Shown here: positions 22,966 through 32,465 of the stretch, in pieces | How the letters are laid out: each line of letters opens with the position of its first letter | How positions within the stretch are numbered: position 1 is the first letter of the stretch | From: Lampris incognitus | Taxonomy: Eukaryota > Chordata > Actinopteri > Lampriformes > Lampridae | DNA length: 64,000 nucleotides | Direction: 5' to 3' | NCBI RefSeq assembly: GCF_029633865.1 | Contig: NC_079211.1 | Coordinates: forward strand, 150,955,352-151,019,351 | Program-made: the position numbers and the translations under genes | Notes under the pieces: generated by a model | Databases searched by the model: none | Seen by the model: only the letters and a program-made list of their open reading frames with translations | What the model was told of the DNA's origin: nothing

Positions 22966-24135
22966 ATGACGTACTTTATATCTATCGTACTCGTAGTAAA
23001 ATAATATGCGGCCTACTCAAAGCTGTGAAATAATAAATATGTAACAAGTCTCAGAAGGTTCATAAGAAAAATGTTGTCAGATTTTAATGTTCCTTCTTCA
23101 TGTAGGGAGACTCTACTGATATGTAGACCTGGCTTGATATTTAAACGGTGCATCTCTTAAGACTAAATATTAGCTCAACTATATTCTTATGTCCCTGCTG
23201 AAAACAGCAAATACATTAAAAAGCAACGCCTTATCAACCGAATCACACGGGTTTATATTTTAACCCCCAAACTGTTTCTCTTATTTGTCTGTCGAATCGG
23301 CCAAGGGGAACATCTCTCCTCTGCAGGCAACGGCGTACCGGTCTGATCTGACAGAGGGGAAGACGGATTGGGGGGGAGGAGAAGTGCTGGTTGAATTCAC
23401 AGGCTGCAGGACCGATCTTAAAAAATGGATTGCAACAAGCCGCCGTGGCTTTCTCCAGTCCTCGGCAAACTTCAGAACGAGCTGTTTACTCAGCAGCAAG
23501 GCCTCGCGGAGGGTTTTCAATTTCACTTTTATGGAATTTGATTTCTGTCAGCCTGTAATATGTCACCCCGTATTGTCCACACCATCAATTCCCCGACAGC
23601 TTTATAAACTGTTATTTAAGCTACACCCAGACCTTGTATTAGGCCTTGACAAATACAATAGAGATTGGAATTTGGAGAATGCACCGAGCTTGCTTTTTTT
23701 TTTTTTGGAGACGCGCAAAACAGAACGTGCAGTCTTCAGTGAAAAGCTGCTCGCGTACGAGACAAGTTTTGTCACGCTTGCATAAAATTAAGACGAGTAA
23801 ACTATAGACAGTGGTACTTCCACACACAGTGACAGAAGGGCTAAAGTTGTTTCGTATGACTAGTATACAAAAGTGTTTTCAGTGTGTGTCGTGAATGTGT
23901 TTACTATTTAAACAGTGGAACATCATTCTCATCTGCACACGGTCGCTTACTCATGTTCATCTGGCAGCACAAACTGCAACTGTTGTGAACGTGCTTATTA
24001 TGCAATAGCTGACTACATCTATTTGTATACAATTAATTTACTCTCAATCGACTTTACATCCATACATACTATGTACGTATCTATATACAAATGTACATAC
24101 ATATATATACACATACATACATATTATATATATAT
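22966..24135. other. single-copy DNA, candidate conserved block
   Basis: 23270-23680 looks single-copy, with a 166-codon open frame on the plus strand and an 81-codon one on the minus strand. Neither resembles a known protein. It lies in dmrt1 intron 3 and may be conserved non-coding DNA; this is inference only. Confidence 0.3.
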
Positions 24136-24140
24136 ATATA

Positions 24141-24271
24141 CATCAGCACAGATACAGGAAAAACGTTTTAATGCATTGCAGTGCATTAAACTTTTTTCCT
24201 GTATCCATGTTGATATTCCGCTCATTAGTTGAGCTCTTATAACACCATTGACGGTTTTGGGAAAAAAACGC

Positions 24272-24275
<4 letters not shown>
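24141..24275 (-). repeat. hammerhead-family repeat copy, catalytic core lost
   Basis: Same flanks as the copy at 26664-26835: CAGCACAGATACAGGAAAAA at left, TTTTTTCCTGTATCC at right, then GATATTCCGCTCATTAG. The central ribozyme core is missing and replaced by a short palindrome (AATGCATTGCAGTGCATT). It is therefore a decayed or deletion copy. Confidence 0.65.

Positions 24276-24336
<61 letters not shown>
24276..24336. repeat. TA then CA microsatellite
   Basis: (TA)n followed by about (CA)23, directly before a minus-strand SINE-B. Confidence 0.95.
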
Positions 24337-24338
<2 letters not shown>

Positions 24339-24340
24339 TA

Positions 24341-24695
24341 TATCCATCCATTATCCAGGGATGCTGGAGCCTATCCCAGCAGTCATTGGGCAGCAGGCAG
24401 GGAGACACCCTGGACAGGCTGCTAGGCCATCACACAGCCCCCCCCCCCCACACACACACACACACATTCACACTTAGGGACAATTTAGTAGAGCCGATTC
24501 ACCTGACCTACATGTCTTTCGACTGTGGGAGGAAACCAGAGCACCCGGAGGAAACCCACGCAGACACGGGGAGAACATGCAAACTCCACACAGAGGACGA
24601 CCCGGGACGACCCCCAAGGTTGGACTACCCGGGGCTCAAACCCAGGACCTTCTTGCTGTGAGGTGACTGCGCTAACCACTGCACCACCATGCCAC
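24341..24695 (-). mobile_element. SINE family B, full length
   Basis: The plus strand reads ATCCATCCATTATCC, then the body, and ends CACTGCACCACCATGCCAC, the reversed tRNA-like head. Box B is recognisable in reverse at about 24631-24648. Confidence 0.85.
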
Positions 24696-24771
24696 ATATA
24701 TTTATATTCATATAATATTATCAATAACATATATATTATCATAAATACATTTATATATAAATATATTATAA

Positions 24772-24846
<75 letters not shown>

Positions 24847-24856
24847 GATAGATACG
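24696..24856. repeat. AT-rich and GA/GATA microsatellite
   Basis: AT-rich runs pass into (TA)n, (GA)n and GATAGA repeats. Confidence 0.9.
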
Positions 24857-24882
24857 GTCATTTATAAATATACAGTCTTAAA

Positions 24883-25005
24883 CGGGCCCTGTGGTGGACT
24901 GGCGAGCTGTCCAGGGTGTCTCCCTGCCTGTCGCCCAATGACTGCTGGGATAGGCACCCTGCGACCCTGAGTAAGGATAAGCGATTTGGATAATATTTGA
25001 ATGAA
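24883..25005 (+). mobile_element. SINE family B tail fragment
   Basis: GGGCCCTGTGGTGGACTGGC through GGATAAGCGATTTGGATAAT. Only the 3' third of the SINE is present. Confidence 0.75.
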
Positions 25006-25021
25006 TGAATATATATATATA

Positions 25022-26639
25022 CGCTACCGTTCAAAAGTTGGGGATTACCCAAACAATTTTGTGTTTTCCATGAAAAGTCACACTTATTCACCACCATATG
25101 TTGTGAAATGAATAGAAAATAGAGTCAAGACATTGACAAGGTTAGAAATAATGATTTGTATTTGAAATAAGATTTTTTTTACATCAAACTTTGCTTTCGT
25201 CAAAGAATCCTCCATTTGCAGCAATTACAGCATTGCAGACCTTTGGCATTCTAGCTGTTAATTTGTTGAGGTAATCTGGAGAAATTGCACCCCACGCTTC
25301 CAGAAGCAGCTCCCACAAGTTGGATTGGTTGGATGGGCACTTCTTGCGTACCATACGGTCAAGCTGCTCCCACAACAGCTCAATGGGGTTCAGATCTGGT
25401 GACTGCGCTGGCCACTCCATTACCGATAGAATACCAGCTGCCTGCTTCTGCTCTAAATAGTTCTTGCACAATTTGGAGGTGTGTTTAGGGTCATTGTCCT
25501 GTTGTAGGATGAAATTGGCTCCAATCAAGCGCTGTCCACTGGGTATGGCATGGCGTTGCAAAATGGAGAGATAGCCTTCCTTATTCAGAATCCCTTTTAC
25601 CCTGTACAAATCTCCCACCTTACCAGCACCAAAGCAACCCCAGACCATCACATTACCTCCACCATGCTTAACAGATGGCGTCAGGCATTCTTCCAGCATC
25701 TTTTCATTTGTTCTGCGTCTCACAAACGTTCTTCTTTGTGATCCAAACACCTCAAACTTGGATTCATCCGTCCACAACACTTTTTTCCAGTCTTCCTCTG
25801 TCCAATGTCTGTGTTCTTTTGCCCATCTTAATCTTTTTCTTTTATTGGTCAGTCTCAGATATGGCTTTTTCTTTGCCACTCTGCCCTGAAGCCCAGAATC
25901 CCGCAGCCGCCTCTTCACTGTAGATGTTGACACTGGTGTTTTGCGGGTACTATTTAATGAAGATGCCAGTTGGGGACCTGTGAGGCGTCTGTTTCTCAAA
26001 CTAGAGACTCTAATGTACTTATCTTCTTGCTCAGTTGTGCAACGCGGCCTCCCACTTCTTTTTCTACTCTGGTTAGAGCCTGTTTGTGCTGTCCTCTGAA
26101 GGGAGTAGTACACACCGGTGTAGGAAATCTTCAATTTCTTAGCAATTTCTCGCATGGAATAGCCTTCATTTCTAAGAACAAGAATAGACTGTCGAGTTTC
26201 AGATGAAAGTTCTCTTTTTCTGGCCATTTTGAGCGTTTAATTGACCCCACAAATGTGATGCTGCAGAAACTCAATCTGCTCAAAGGAAGGTCAGTTTTGT
26301 AGCTTCTGTAACGAGCTAAACTGTTTTCAGATGTGTGAACATGATTGCACAAGGGTTTTCTAATCATTAATTAGCCTTCTGAGCCAATGAGCAAACACAT
26401 TGTACCATTAGAACACTGGAGTGATAGTTGCTTGAAATGGGCCTCTATACACCTATGTAGATATTGCACCAAAAACCAGACATTTGCAGCTAGAATAGTC
26501 ATTTACCACATTAGCAATGTATAGAGTGTATTTCTTTAAAGTTAAGACTAGTTTAAAGTTATCTTCATTGAACAGTACAGTGCTTTTCCTTCAAAAATAT
26601 GGACATTCCAATGTGATCCCAAACTTTTGAACGGTAGTG
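25022..26639 (-). mobile_element. complete Tc1/mariner element, DD38E type
   Basis: 1618 bp with inverted ends (C)GCTACCGTTCAAAAGTT at left and AACTTTTGAACGGTAGTG at right, flanked by TA at 25020-25021 and 26640-26641. It inserted into a TA microsatellite. It carries one uninterrupted transposase frame. It lies in dmrt1 intron 3 in the gene's sense orientation. Its 3' and 5' parts also make up the palindromic derivative at 1332-2528. Confidence 0.9.
25184..26227 (-). CDS. Tc1-family transposase (DD38E), intact
   Basis: A 347-residue cut-and-paste DNA transposase of usual Tc1 length with no stop or frameshift. Residues 1-115 hold paired helix-turn-helix DNA-binding motifs, including TRQSILVLRNEGYSMREIAK, with a basic GRP-type hook at about 59-61 (SGRPR). 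The DDE catalytic domain follows, with Asp154 in LWTDESKFE, Asp244 in LQQDNDPKHT and Glu283 in NPIELLW. There are 38 residues between Asp244 and Glu283, unlike the 34 of classical Tc1. A DD38E sister group of Tc1, named Intruder, has been described in animals, and this spacing fits it. Start chosen at MARKREL, just inside the 5' region. Intactness suggests recent insertion. Mobility is not shown. Confidence 0.9.
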   Translation of the reverse strand: MARKRELSSETRQSILVLRNEGYSMREIAKKLKISYTGVYYSLQRTAQTGSNQSRKRSGRPRCTTEQEDKYIRVSSLRNRRLTGPQLASSLNSTRKTPVSTSTVKRRLRDSGLQGRVAKKKPYLRLTNKRKRLRWAKEHRHWTEEDWKKVLWTDESKFEVFGSQRRTFVRRRTNEKMLEECLTPSVKHGGGNVMVWGCFGAGKVGDLYRVKGILNKEGYLSILQRHAIPSGQRLIGANFILQQDNDPKHTSKLCKNYLEQKQAAGILSVMEWPAQSPDLNPIELLWEQLDRMVRKKCPSNQSNLWELLLEAWGAISPDYLNKLTARMPKVCNAVIAANGGFFDESKV

Positions 26640-26663
26640 TATATATATATATATATATATATA

Positions 26664-26835
26664 TCAACACGGATACAGGAAAAAAGATTTTAATACATAG
26701 CAGTACAGGCCTGTTTCGTGCATCTCGCACTCATCAGCTGCTAAACTTTTTTTCCTGTATCCGTGTTGATATTCCGCTCCTCATTAGTCGAGCACTCGCA
26801 ACAACATTGAATTTCAGAAAAAAAAGCTATATATA
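26664..26835 (-). repeat. hammerhead-bearing dispersed repeat unit
   Basis: A unit of outer inverted arms (CAACACGGATACAGGAAAAA and its reverse at 26747-26768), a ribozyme core, and a trailing segment GATATTCCGCTCCTCATTAG...TCAGAAAAAAAAGC, followed by TA repeats. The unit is shared with 24141-24275, and the trailing part with 31028-31140. It resembles a non-autonomous retroelement or Penelope-like terminal repeat, but its parent was not identified. Confidence 0.65.
26694..26746 (-). ncRNA. type I hammerhead ribozyme motif
   Basis: On the minus strand, CUGAUGA lies at 26737-26731. Stem II is GUGC/GCAC (26730-26727 with 26721-26718) with a GAGAU loop. GAAA lies at 26717-26714. Stem III is the palindrome ACAGG/CCUGU (26714-26705). 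A17 is at 26704 and predicted cleavage falls between 26704 and 26703. Stem I is UAGCAG/CUGCUA (26743-26738 with 26703-26698). All conserved core bases are present, and stem I is extended by the outer inverted repeat. The short palindromic stem III is typical of retroelement-associated hammerheads that may act as dimers. It lies in dmrt1 intron 3, sense to the gene. Activity is untested. Confidence 0.7.
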
Positions 26836-26869
26836 TATATATATACATACACACACACATACGTGTGTA

Positions 26870-26909
<40 letters not shown>

Positions 26910-26910
26910 A
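26836..26910. repeat. TA/CA/TG microsatellite
   Basis: (TA)n, (CA)n and (TG)n in succession. Confidence 0.9.
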
Positions 26911-27454
26911 AGTACATAGGTGAGTTGTCAGTAAAGTTACTGACAGTCAAAGACAAATTCCTTGTACATTTGAAGCATACTTGGCCAATAAAGCCAGATT
27001 GTGATGTACCACAGTAGGAAAATGTCTTGGCATGTGAACCATGCAGCTTTAAAGATGCTTGTTTACTGGAGACTTTATTAAAAACACTATCACCTTTTTA
27101 CAGGTGAGCAGACCGTAGAAACGTATAGGGGGGAAAACTTAAAGGTTTTCCAAAACCAATCATTTTCCTCTTTCCAACTTGTTGTGTACCCAGTACACAA
27201 CAGCCGTCATGACACCAAACCAATCCCAAATACTGCAGCACGTGTATGAAAAATATATTTCTGAATAAACTGAAGCATTACAAACACAACACAGCGCCAT
27301 GTGGCTAAACCTTTACAAATCATGCACCACAATCCACTTTCACTGCAACCCTCGTGTCACTCACTTCTCTGTAAATGACTCACCGAAAGAAATGAGCTGC
27401 AATACAGGTCCACTGACAACCAAACCACAGCTCTACCGTTTAACAACCCACATG
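26911..27454. other. single-copy-looking DNA
   Basis: No exon or known repeat is recognised. Confidence 0.4.
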
Positions 27455-28684
27455 TCTGTGCTGTGGTTAACACTGTGACTGTGTCTGTGCTGTGGTTAAC
27501 ATTGTGTCTGTGCTGTGGTTAACATTGTGTCTGTGCTGTGGTTAACATTGTGTCTGTGCTGTGGTTAATATTGTGTCTGTGCTGTGGTTAATATTGTGTC
27601 TGTGCTGTGGTTAATATTGTGTCTGTGCTGTGGTTAATATTGTGTCTGTGCTGTGGTTAACATTGTGTCTGTGCTGTGGTTAACATTGTGTCTGTGCTGT
27701 GGTTAACATTGTGTCTGTGCTGTGGTTAACACTGTGTCTGTGCTGTGGTTAATATTGTGTCTGTGCTGTGGTTAACATTGTGTCTGTGCTGTGGTTAATA
27801 TTGTGTCTGTGCTGTGGTTAATATTGTGTCTGTGCTGTGGTTAACATTGTGTCTGTGCTGTGGTTAATATTGTGTCTGTGCTGTGGTTAACATTGTGTCT
27901 GTGCTGTGGTTAATATTGTGTCTGTGCTGTGGTTAATATTGTGTCTGTGCTGTGGTTAACATTGTGTCTGTGCTGTGGTTAATATTGTGTCTGTGCTGTG
28001 GTTAACATTGTGTCTGTGCTGTGGTTAACATTGTGTCTGTGCTGTGGTTAACATTGTGTCTGTGCTGTGGTTAATATTGTGTCTGTGCTGTGGTTAATAT
28101 TGTGTCTGTGCTGTGGTTAATATTGTGTCTGTGCTGTGGTTAACATTGTGTCTGTGCTGTGGTTAACATTGTGTCTGTGCTGTGGTTAATATTGTGTCTG
28201 TGCTGTGGTTAACATTGTGTCTGTGCTGTGGTTAATATTGTGTCTGTGCTGTGGTTAACATTGTGTCTGTGCTGTGGTTAACACTGTGTCTGTGCTGTGG
28301 TTAACATTGTGTCTGTGCTGTGGTTAATATTGTGTCTGTGCTGTGGTTAACATTGTGTCTGTGCTGTGGTTAACATTGTGTCTGTGCTGTGGTTAACATT
28401 GTGTCTGTGCTGTGGTTAACACTGTGTCTGTGCTGTGGTTAATATTGTGTCTGTGCTGTGGTTAATATTGTGTCTGTGCTGTGGTTAATATTGTGTCTGT
28501 GCTGTGGTTAACATTGTGTCTGTGCTGTGGTTAACATTGTGTCTGTGCTGTGGTTAACATTGTGTCTGTGCTGTGGTTAATATTGTGTCTGTGCTGTGGT
28601 TAATATTGTGTCTGTGCTGTGGTTAATATTGTGTCTGTGCTGTGGTTAACATTGTGTCTGTGCTGTGGTTAACATTGTGTCTGT
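27455..28684. repeat. 23-bp minisatellite, about 53 units
   Basis: Unit TGTCTGTGCTGTGGTTAACA plus TTG. Variation is almost confined to one site, giving GTTAACATT or GTTAATATT (plus a few AACACTG). The two types are interspersed along 1.2 kb, consistent with recurrent unequal exchange or slippage. It lies in dmrt1 intron 3. Confidence 0.97.
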
Positions 28685-28769
28685 TGTGATGCCGACTGCA
28701 GTTTTTCTAATTGCTTTTAAATCTGAACACCTTCTTCAGATGGTTTTCCTTTCTTTCCTTTTTGTTTTT

Positions 28770-29475
28770 TAGATCCCCCCACCTTTTTCTCCCCGGCCAA
28801 TTACCCCACCCTTCTGAACTGTCCCGGTCTCTGCTCCACCCCCTCTGCTGATCCGGGGAGGGCTGCAGACTACCACATGCCTCCTCCCATACATGTGGAG
28901 TCATAAGCCACTTCTTTTCACCTGACAGTGAGGAGTTTCACCAGGGGGACGTAGCACGTGGGAGGATCACGCTATTCCCCCCAGTTCCCCCTGCCCCCTG
29001 AATAGGTACCCGATCAACCAGAGGAGCCGCTAGTGCAGCGACCAGGACACATACCCACATCCAGCTTCCCACCCACAGTCACGGCCAACTGTGTCTGTAG
29101 GCAGCGGCGGATCTAGAGATTTTTTCCTGCGGTGGCAAAGGGGTGGTATGAGGTTCAAGGAGGGGGGCAATGGACATTATTCTAAACGTATTATTATTCA
29201 AAACTCGGATTTCATCGAATGTATTTTGTTCTCTACTGTTTGAGATGAGTTTGGTGCGGGTCTCATTGACCTTCACCATGCATGTACATAAAATATACTT
29301 TAAAAACGTATTATCTGATTTATAAATGGGGTGGCAGCTGCCACCCCTTGCCACCCCGTAGATCCGCGCCTGTCTGTAGGGACGCTCGACCAAGCCGGAG
29401 GTAATACACGGATTCGAACCGGCAAGCCCCATGTTGGTAGGCAATGGAATAGACCGCCATGCCACCCAGGCACCC
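28770..29475 (-). mobile_element. SINE family A (minus) split by a MITE
   Basis: The plus strand reads the reversed tail CTTTTTCTCCCCGGCCAATT, the body, and the reversed head ending GGAATAGACCGCCATGCCAC. A 271-bp hAT-like MITE interrupts it at TCTGTAGG. Confidence 0.85.
29102..29372. mobile_element. hAT-like MITE with perfect 8-bp target duplication
   Basis: 271 bp with ends CAGCGGCGGATCTA and, inverted, TAGATCCGCGCCTG. It is flanked on both sides by TCTGTAGG (29094-29101 and 29373-29380). Removing one flank copy and the element restores the SINE sequence. No coding frame. Confidence 0.85.
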
Positions 29476-30357
29476 CTGTATCAGGGATTTTATCCGAGAT
29501 TAAATTCTGGTACCAAAACCAAGATAAATAAAAGCAAAATGGCTTGATGTGCTGCAGTTCTGTTACATGGGAGCCTGTATTTCTATAACGGTGACCAAAA
29601 AAAAAAAAAAAACAAAACAATATCTCAATCATTTTATCCACTGACCCCAAACTAATGGCCCAAGTCTGCACTGTTCAACAAAAGTAATGGATCGGCATTC
29701 AGTATCAGCTGATACTTGAAAATTCCTATTCTGAGTCGGTACCGATGGTGAAAAAGAGATAACGGGTGCGTCCCTAAACTAAGATATGACACCTGATGCA
29801 TACATCTGATACATACGATACATCTGCCCTCCTCTTCATACTAGCCTGCTACTCTGCTGACTCCTGGGAGGGCTCCCTTACCTCCCTGAAAAGGCATCTC
29901 CTCTTATCGGGCACATTCTCACGTCTGCGAGCTCTCTACGCCACCCTCATATTATCATCTACCACCTGCATCACGGCCAAGCCCCACTGAGCAGAGAGCA
30001 GGGGAGCGAGATGGCCCCCGCCTGATAAGGACCACAGCGTTTCCTCCGGGTTTCCTTCCAGCACTGAGTCCAAGTGATTTCAGCTCCAGTCTCGTCAGTG
30101 CTGGATTCGTTTCCACTTGCAAGTTCCCTCTCACCGTAGCTTCGCCGAGACAGGTCTTGACTGGATGTCACCGATTCCAAAACTATGCCTACATTAGTCA
30201 AGAAATCAGACTGGACGCTCACCGTTTCGTTAACGGCAGCTATTTCGCTATGACTAAGATGATCATTGCTAATATTTTTTGAAAATGTGATTAAAACCAT
30301 GGCCAATAGTGGTGATGATTTCAGAGGGGGGGAAAAAAACACTTGGAAATGCTTTCC
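29476..30357. other. single-copy-looking DNA with an unplaced ORF
   Basis: A 123-codon minus-strand frame (30342-29971) has non-repetitive composition (LITFSKNISNDHLSHSEIAA) but no family I recognise. 29680-29780 has an internally palindromic piece (CAGTATCAGCTGATACT) that may be a MITE remnant. Confidence 0.3.
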
Positions 30358-30449
30358 TCAATCAATCAATCAAGTTGTATTTTATATAGCGCTTTTCTAG
30401 CTGCAACAGCCACTCCAAGTGCATTACAATTAATTAACTCACACTCACA

Positions 30450-30484
<35 letters not shown>
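30358..30484. mobile_element. short LINE/SINE 3' end-like fragment plus CA run
   Basis: AATCAATCAATCAAG followed by TTTTATATAGCGCTTTTCTA resembles the 3' end of fish non-LTR elements. It passes into (CA)n at 30440-30484. Confidence 0.45.
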
Positions 30485-30485
<1 letters not shown>

Positions 30486-30942
30486 GATGGCATGTCAACT
30501 ACGCAAGGTATATGCAAGGTAAGGTATGCAGAGTATATATTCCGCAGTAACATTAGCATTCTGACTGAAATTAAATGCTACAGTATTGTCAAAGTACGAC
30601 AGTTGCTAACTGTGAAAAGTGAAATTGTGGTAAACACTTATACACAATCGGTCATGTGACCCTACGGTTCTCTGTTAGTCTGTTTCAGGGAAGGTTTGCA
30701 TATATGGGTGTTAACTACTCGTGATGAAGAACGAATTCTGACTGCAAATCTATGCCTCTTTTGATGCATCAGTTTAGCTTAATATTAAGTTTTGCACGTG
30801 TGAAATTGATTTTACTTCTGGGAGCTGAATGAATTCGCTTGCATGTTGTGGGTATTAAGACAAGTTACAAGAGACAGAACAGGACACACGAACAGCATCT
30901 TAAGGTCTCCGCAACAGCAAAAGCTTAACATCTACTTCAGTT

Positions 30943-30943
<1 letters not shown>
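30485..30943. other. single-copy-looking DNA
   Basis: Nothing is recognised. Confidence 0.4.

Positions 30944-31030
<87 letters not shown>
30944..31030. repeat. (TA)n microsatellite, about 43 repeats
   Basis: An uninterrupted TA run leading into a hammerhead-family repeat fragment. Confidence 0.97.
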
Positions 31031-31033
<3 letters not shown>

Positions 31034-31137
31034 ATAGATGCAGGACTTTTCCTACATCTGAATATTCCTTAATATTCCGCTCATTTGTTAAGCACTTTTA
31101 CCAACACCATTGGTAGTTTCCGGGAAAAAAACAATAA

Positions 31138-31140
<3 letters not shown>
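31028..31140 (-). repeat. decayed hammerhead-family repeat fragment
   Basis: Shares AATATTCCGCTCATTTGTTA, AACACCATTG and the GGGAAAAAAAC end with the trailing segment of 24141-24275 and 26664-26835. The ribozyme core is absent. Confidence 0.5.
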
Positions 31141-31189
<49 letters not shown>

Positions 31190-31256
31190 GTAGATAGATC
31201 GACAGATAGATAGATATAGATAGATAGATATGTATAGATAAAGATAGATATAGAGT
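31141..31256. repeat. TA and GATA microsatellite
   Basis: (TA)22 followed by GATAGATA-type repeats. Confidence 0.95.
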
Positions 31257-32405
31257 TTATTTATATAAATTAATAAAAATAAATAAAACAAGGTTAAATA
31301 GATCATTTATTACTTAAATGATAACATTTCTGCAGATGCTTTTCTGGGCTGCAGCTCCATGTGTGTCTGTGGCACAGAAAAGCAGAATGTTACCACTACC
31401 TCACAAATGAGCAACTGCTCCATGCAGACGCGTGAAAGAGGAGCCCGTGAGTCTGAATTTCAATAACGGTAGCGCTTGGCCTTCCCAACCTGACAACTTC
31501 ACTGAGAACACCAGACCCCAATCATAATTCATAAAGGAGGATGGCCAAATTATGCACAAACGCACTAGCTGATTAGCATTAATGCACGGCTCTTGGATCG
31601 AGCGTCGGGGGGGCATGGCGGTTTGTTCCGCTGCCAACAGACAATACCATTAACCTTTGCAATTCAGGCTGCGCTGCGTGCCGGCAGGTTAGCGGAGGCA
31701 GTGACCCCAGAGAGCCATGCGGCTCGGTCTGGAGGCTGAGCCGGTGTAACAAAGCCCCATCATGAAAATAAACCACCTCACTGGAGAGCGCTGAAGAAAT
31801 ATAGACCTAATTTGCTCCACCAACAAGCTCCTCTCGTCTGACACAACAGAGATACATTTGGGTATAAGTCAGTGGGAATATATGTGTGTGTGTTTGTGTG
31901 TGTGTGTGTATTTAGGTAGGAGTCTCTGTGTGACATCTCACTGCTGTGTGAGTAGGGTACCAGTTTGAAACAAGGCTGTATGATCCCTCACATGGTTTTT
32001 ATTTGGCAAAAGACAGAAAACAATCAAAATGACTGTTCCCATTAAAATACTAAATGAACGGATCAAATTTACCTTGAAGGTCTGGTCAAATGTATGAAAA
32101 CAATTAAACATCACAACTATTTCTAGGGCCTTTACAATAGCTAAAAATGTAATTTTTTTGCATATGGGTTTTAAAAAATGGAGTGACCGAGGCCCGTCTA
32201 CAATAGACCACTATCTGAGGGGGACATCCTACGATCATCTGACCAACTCCAACAAGATTTAACCTCACTAGAAGTGACTTTTACACATTCCTACAAATAA
32301 CACTATTTACAAACACACTCTGAATGGCAACAGACATGTTAAGTACAATCCAACTGTGAAGCATTTTTCATATCACAGTAAAGGCAACAATAAAACATAA
32401 TTTAA
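31257..32405. other. single-copy-looking DNA with a SINE-head relic
   Basis: 31600-31640 (GGGGCATGGCGGTTTGTTCC) may be a relic of a family A SINE head. Otherwise nothing is recognised. Confidence 0.35.
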
Positions 32406-32406
32406 T

Positions 32407-32407
32407 A

Positions 32408-32456
<49 letters not shown>

Positions 32457-32465
32457 ATATATATA
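32407..32465. repeat. CA/TA microsatellite
   Basis: About (CA)20 then TA-rich. The Tc1 element that follows inserted at a TA in this tract. Confidence 0.95.

Noticed and set aside
27455..28684. CRISPR-like array
   Set aside because: Units are contiguous 23-bp tandem repeats without spacers, in a vertebrate genome.
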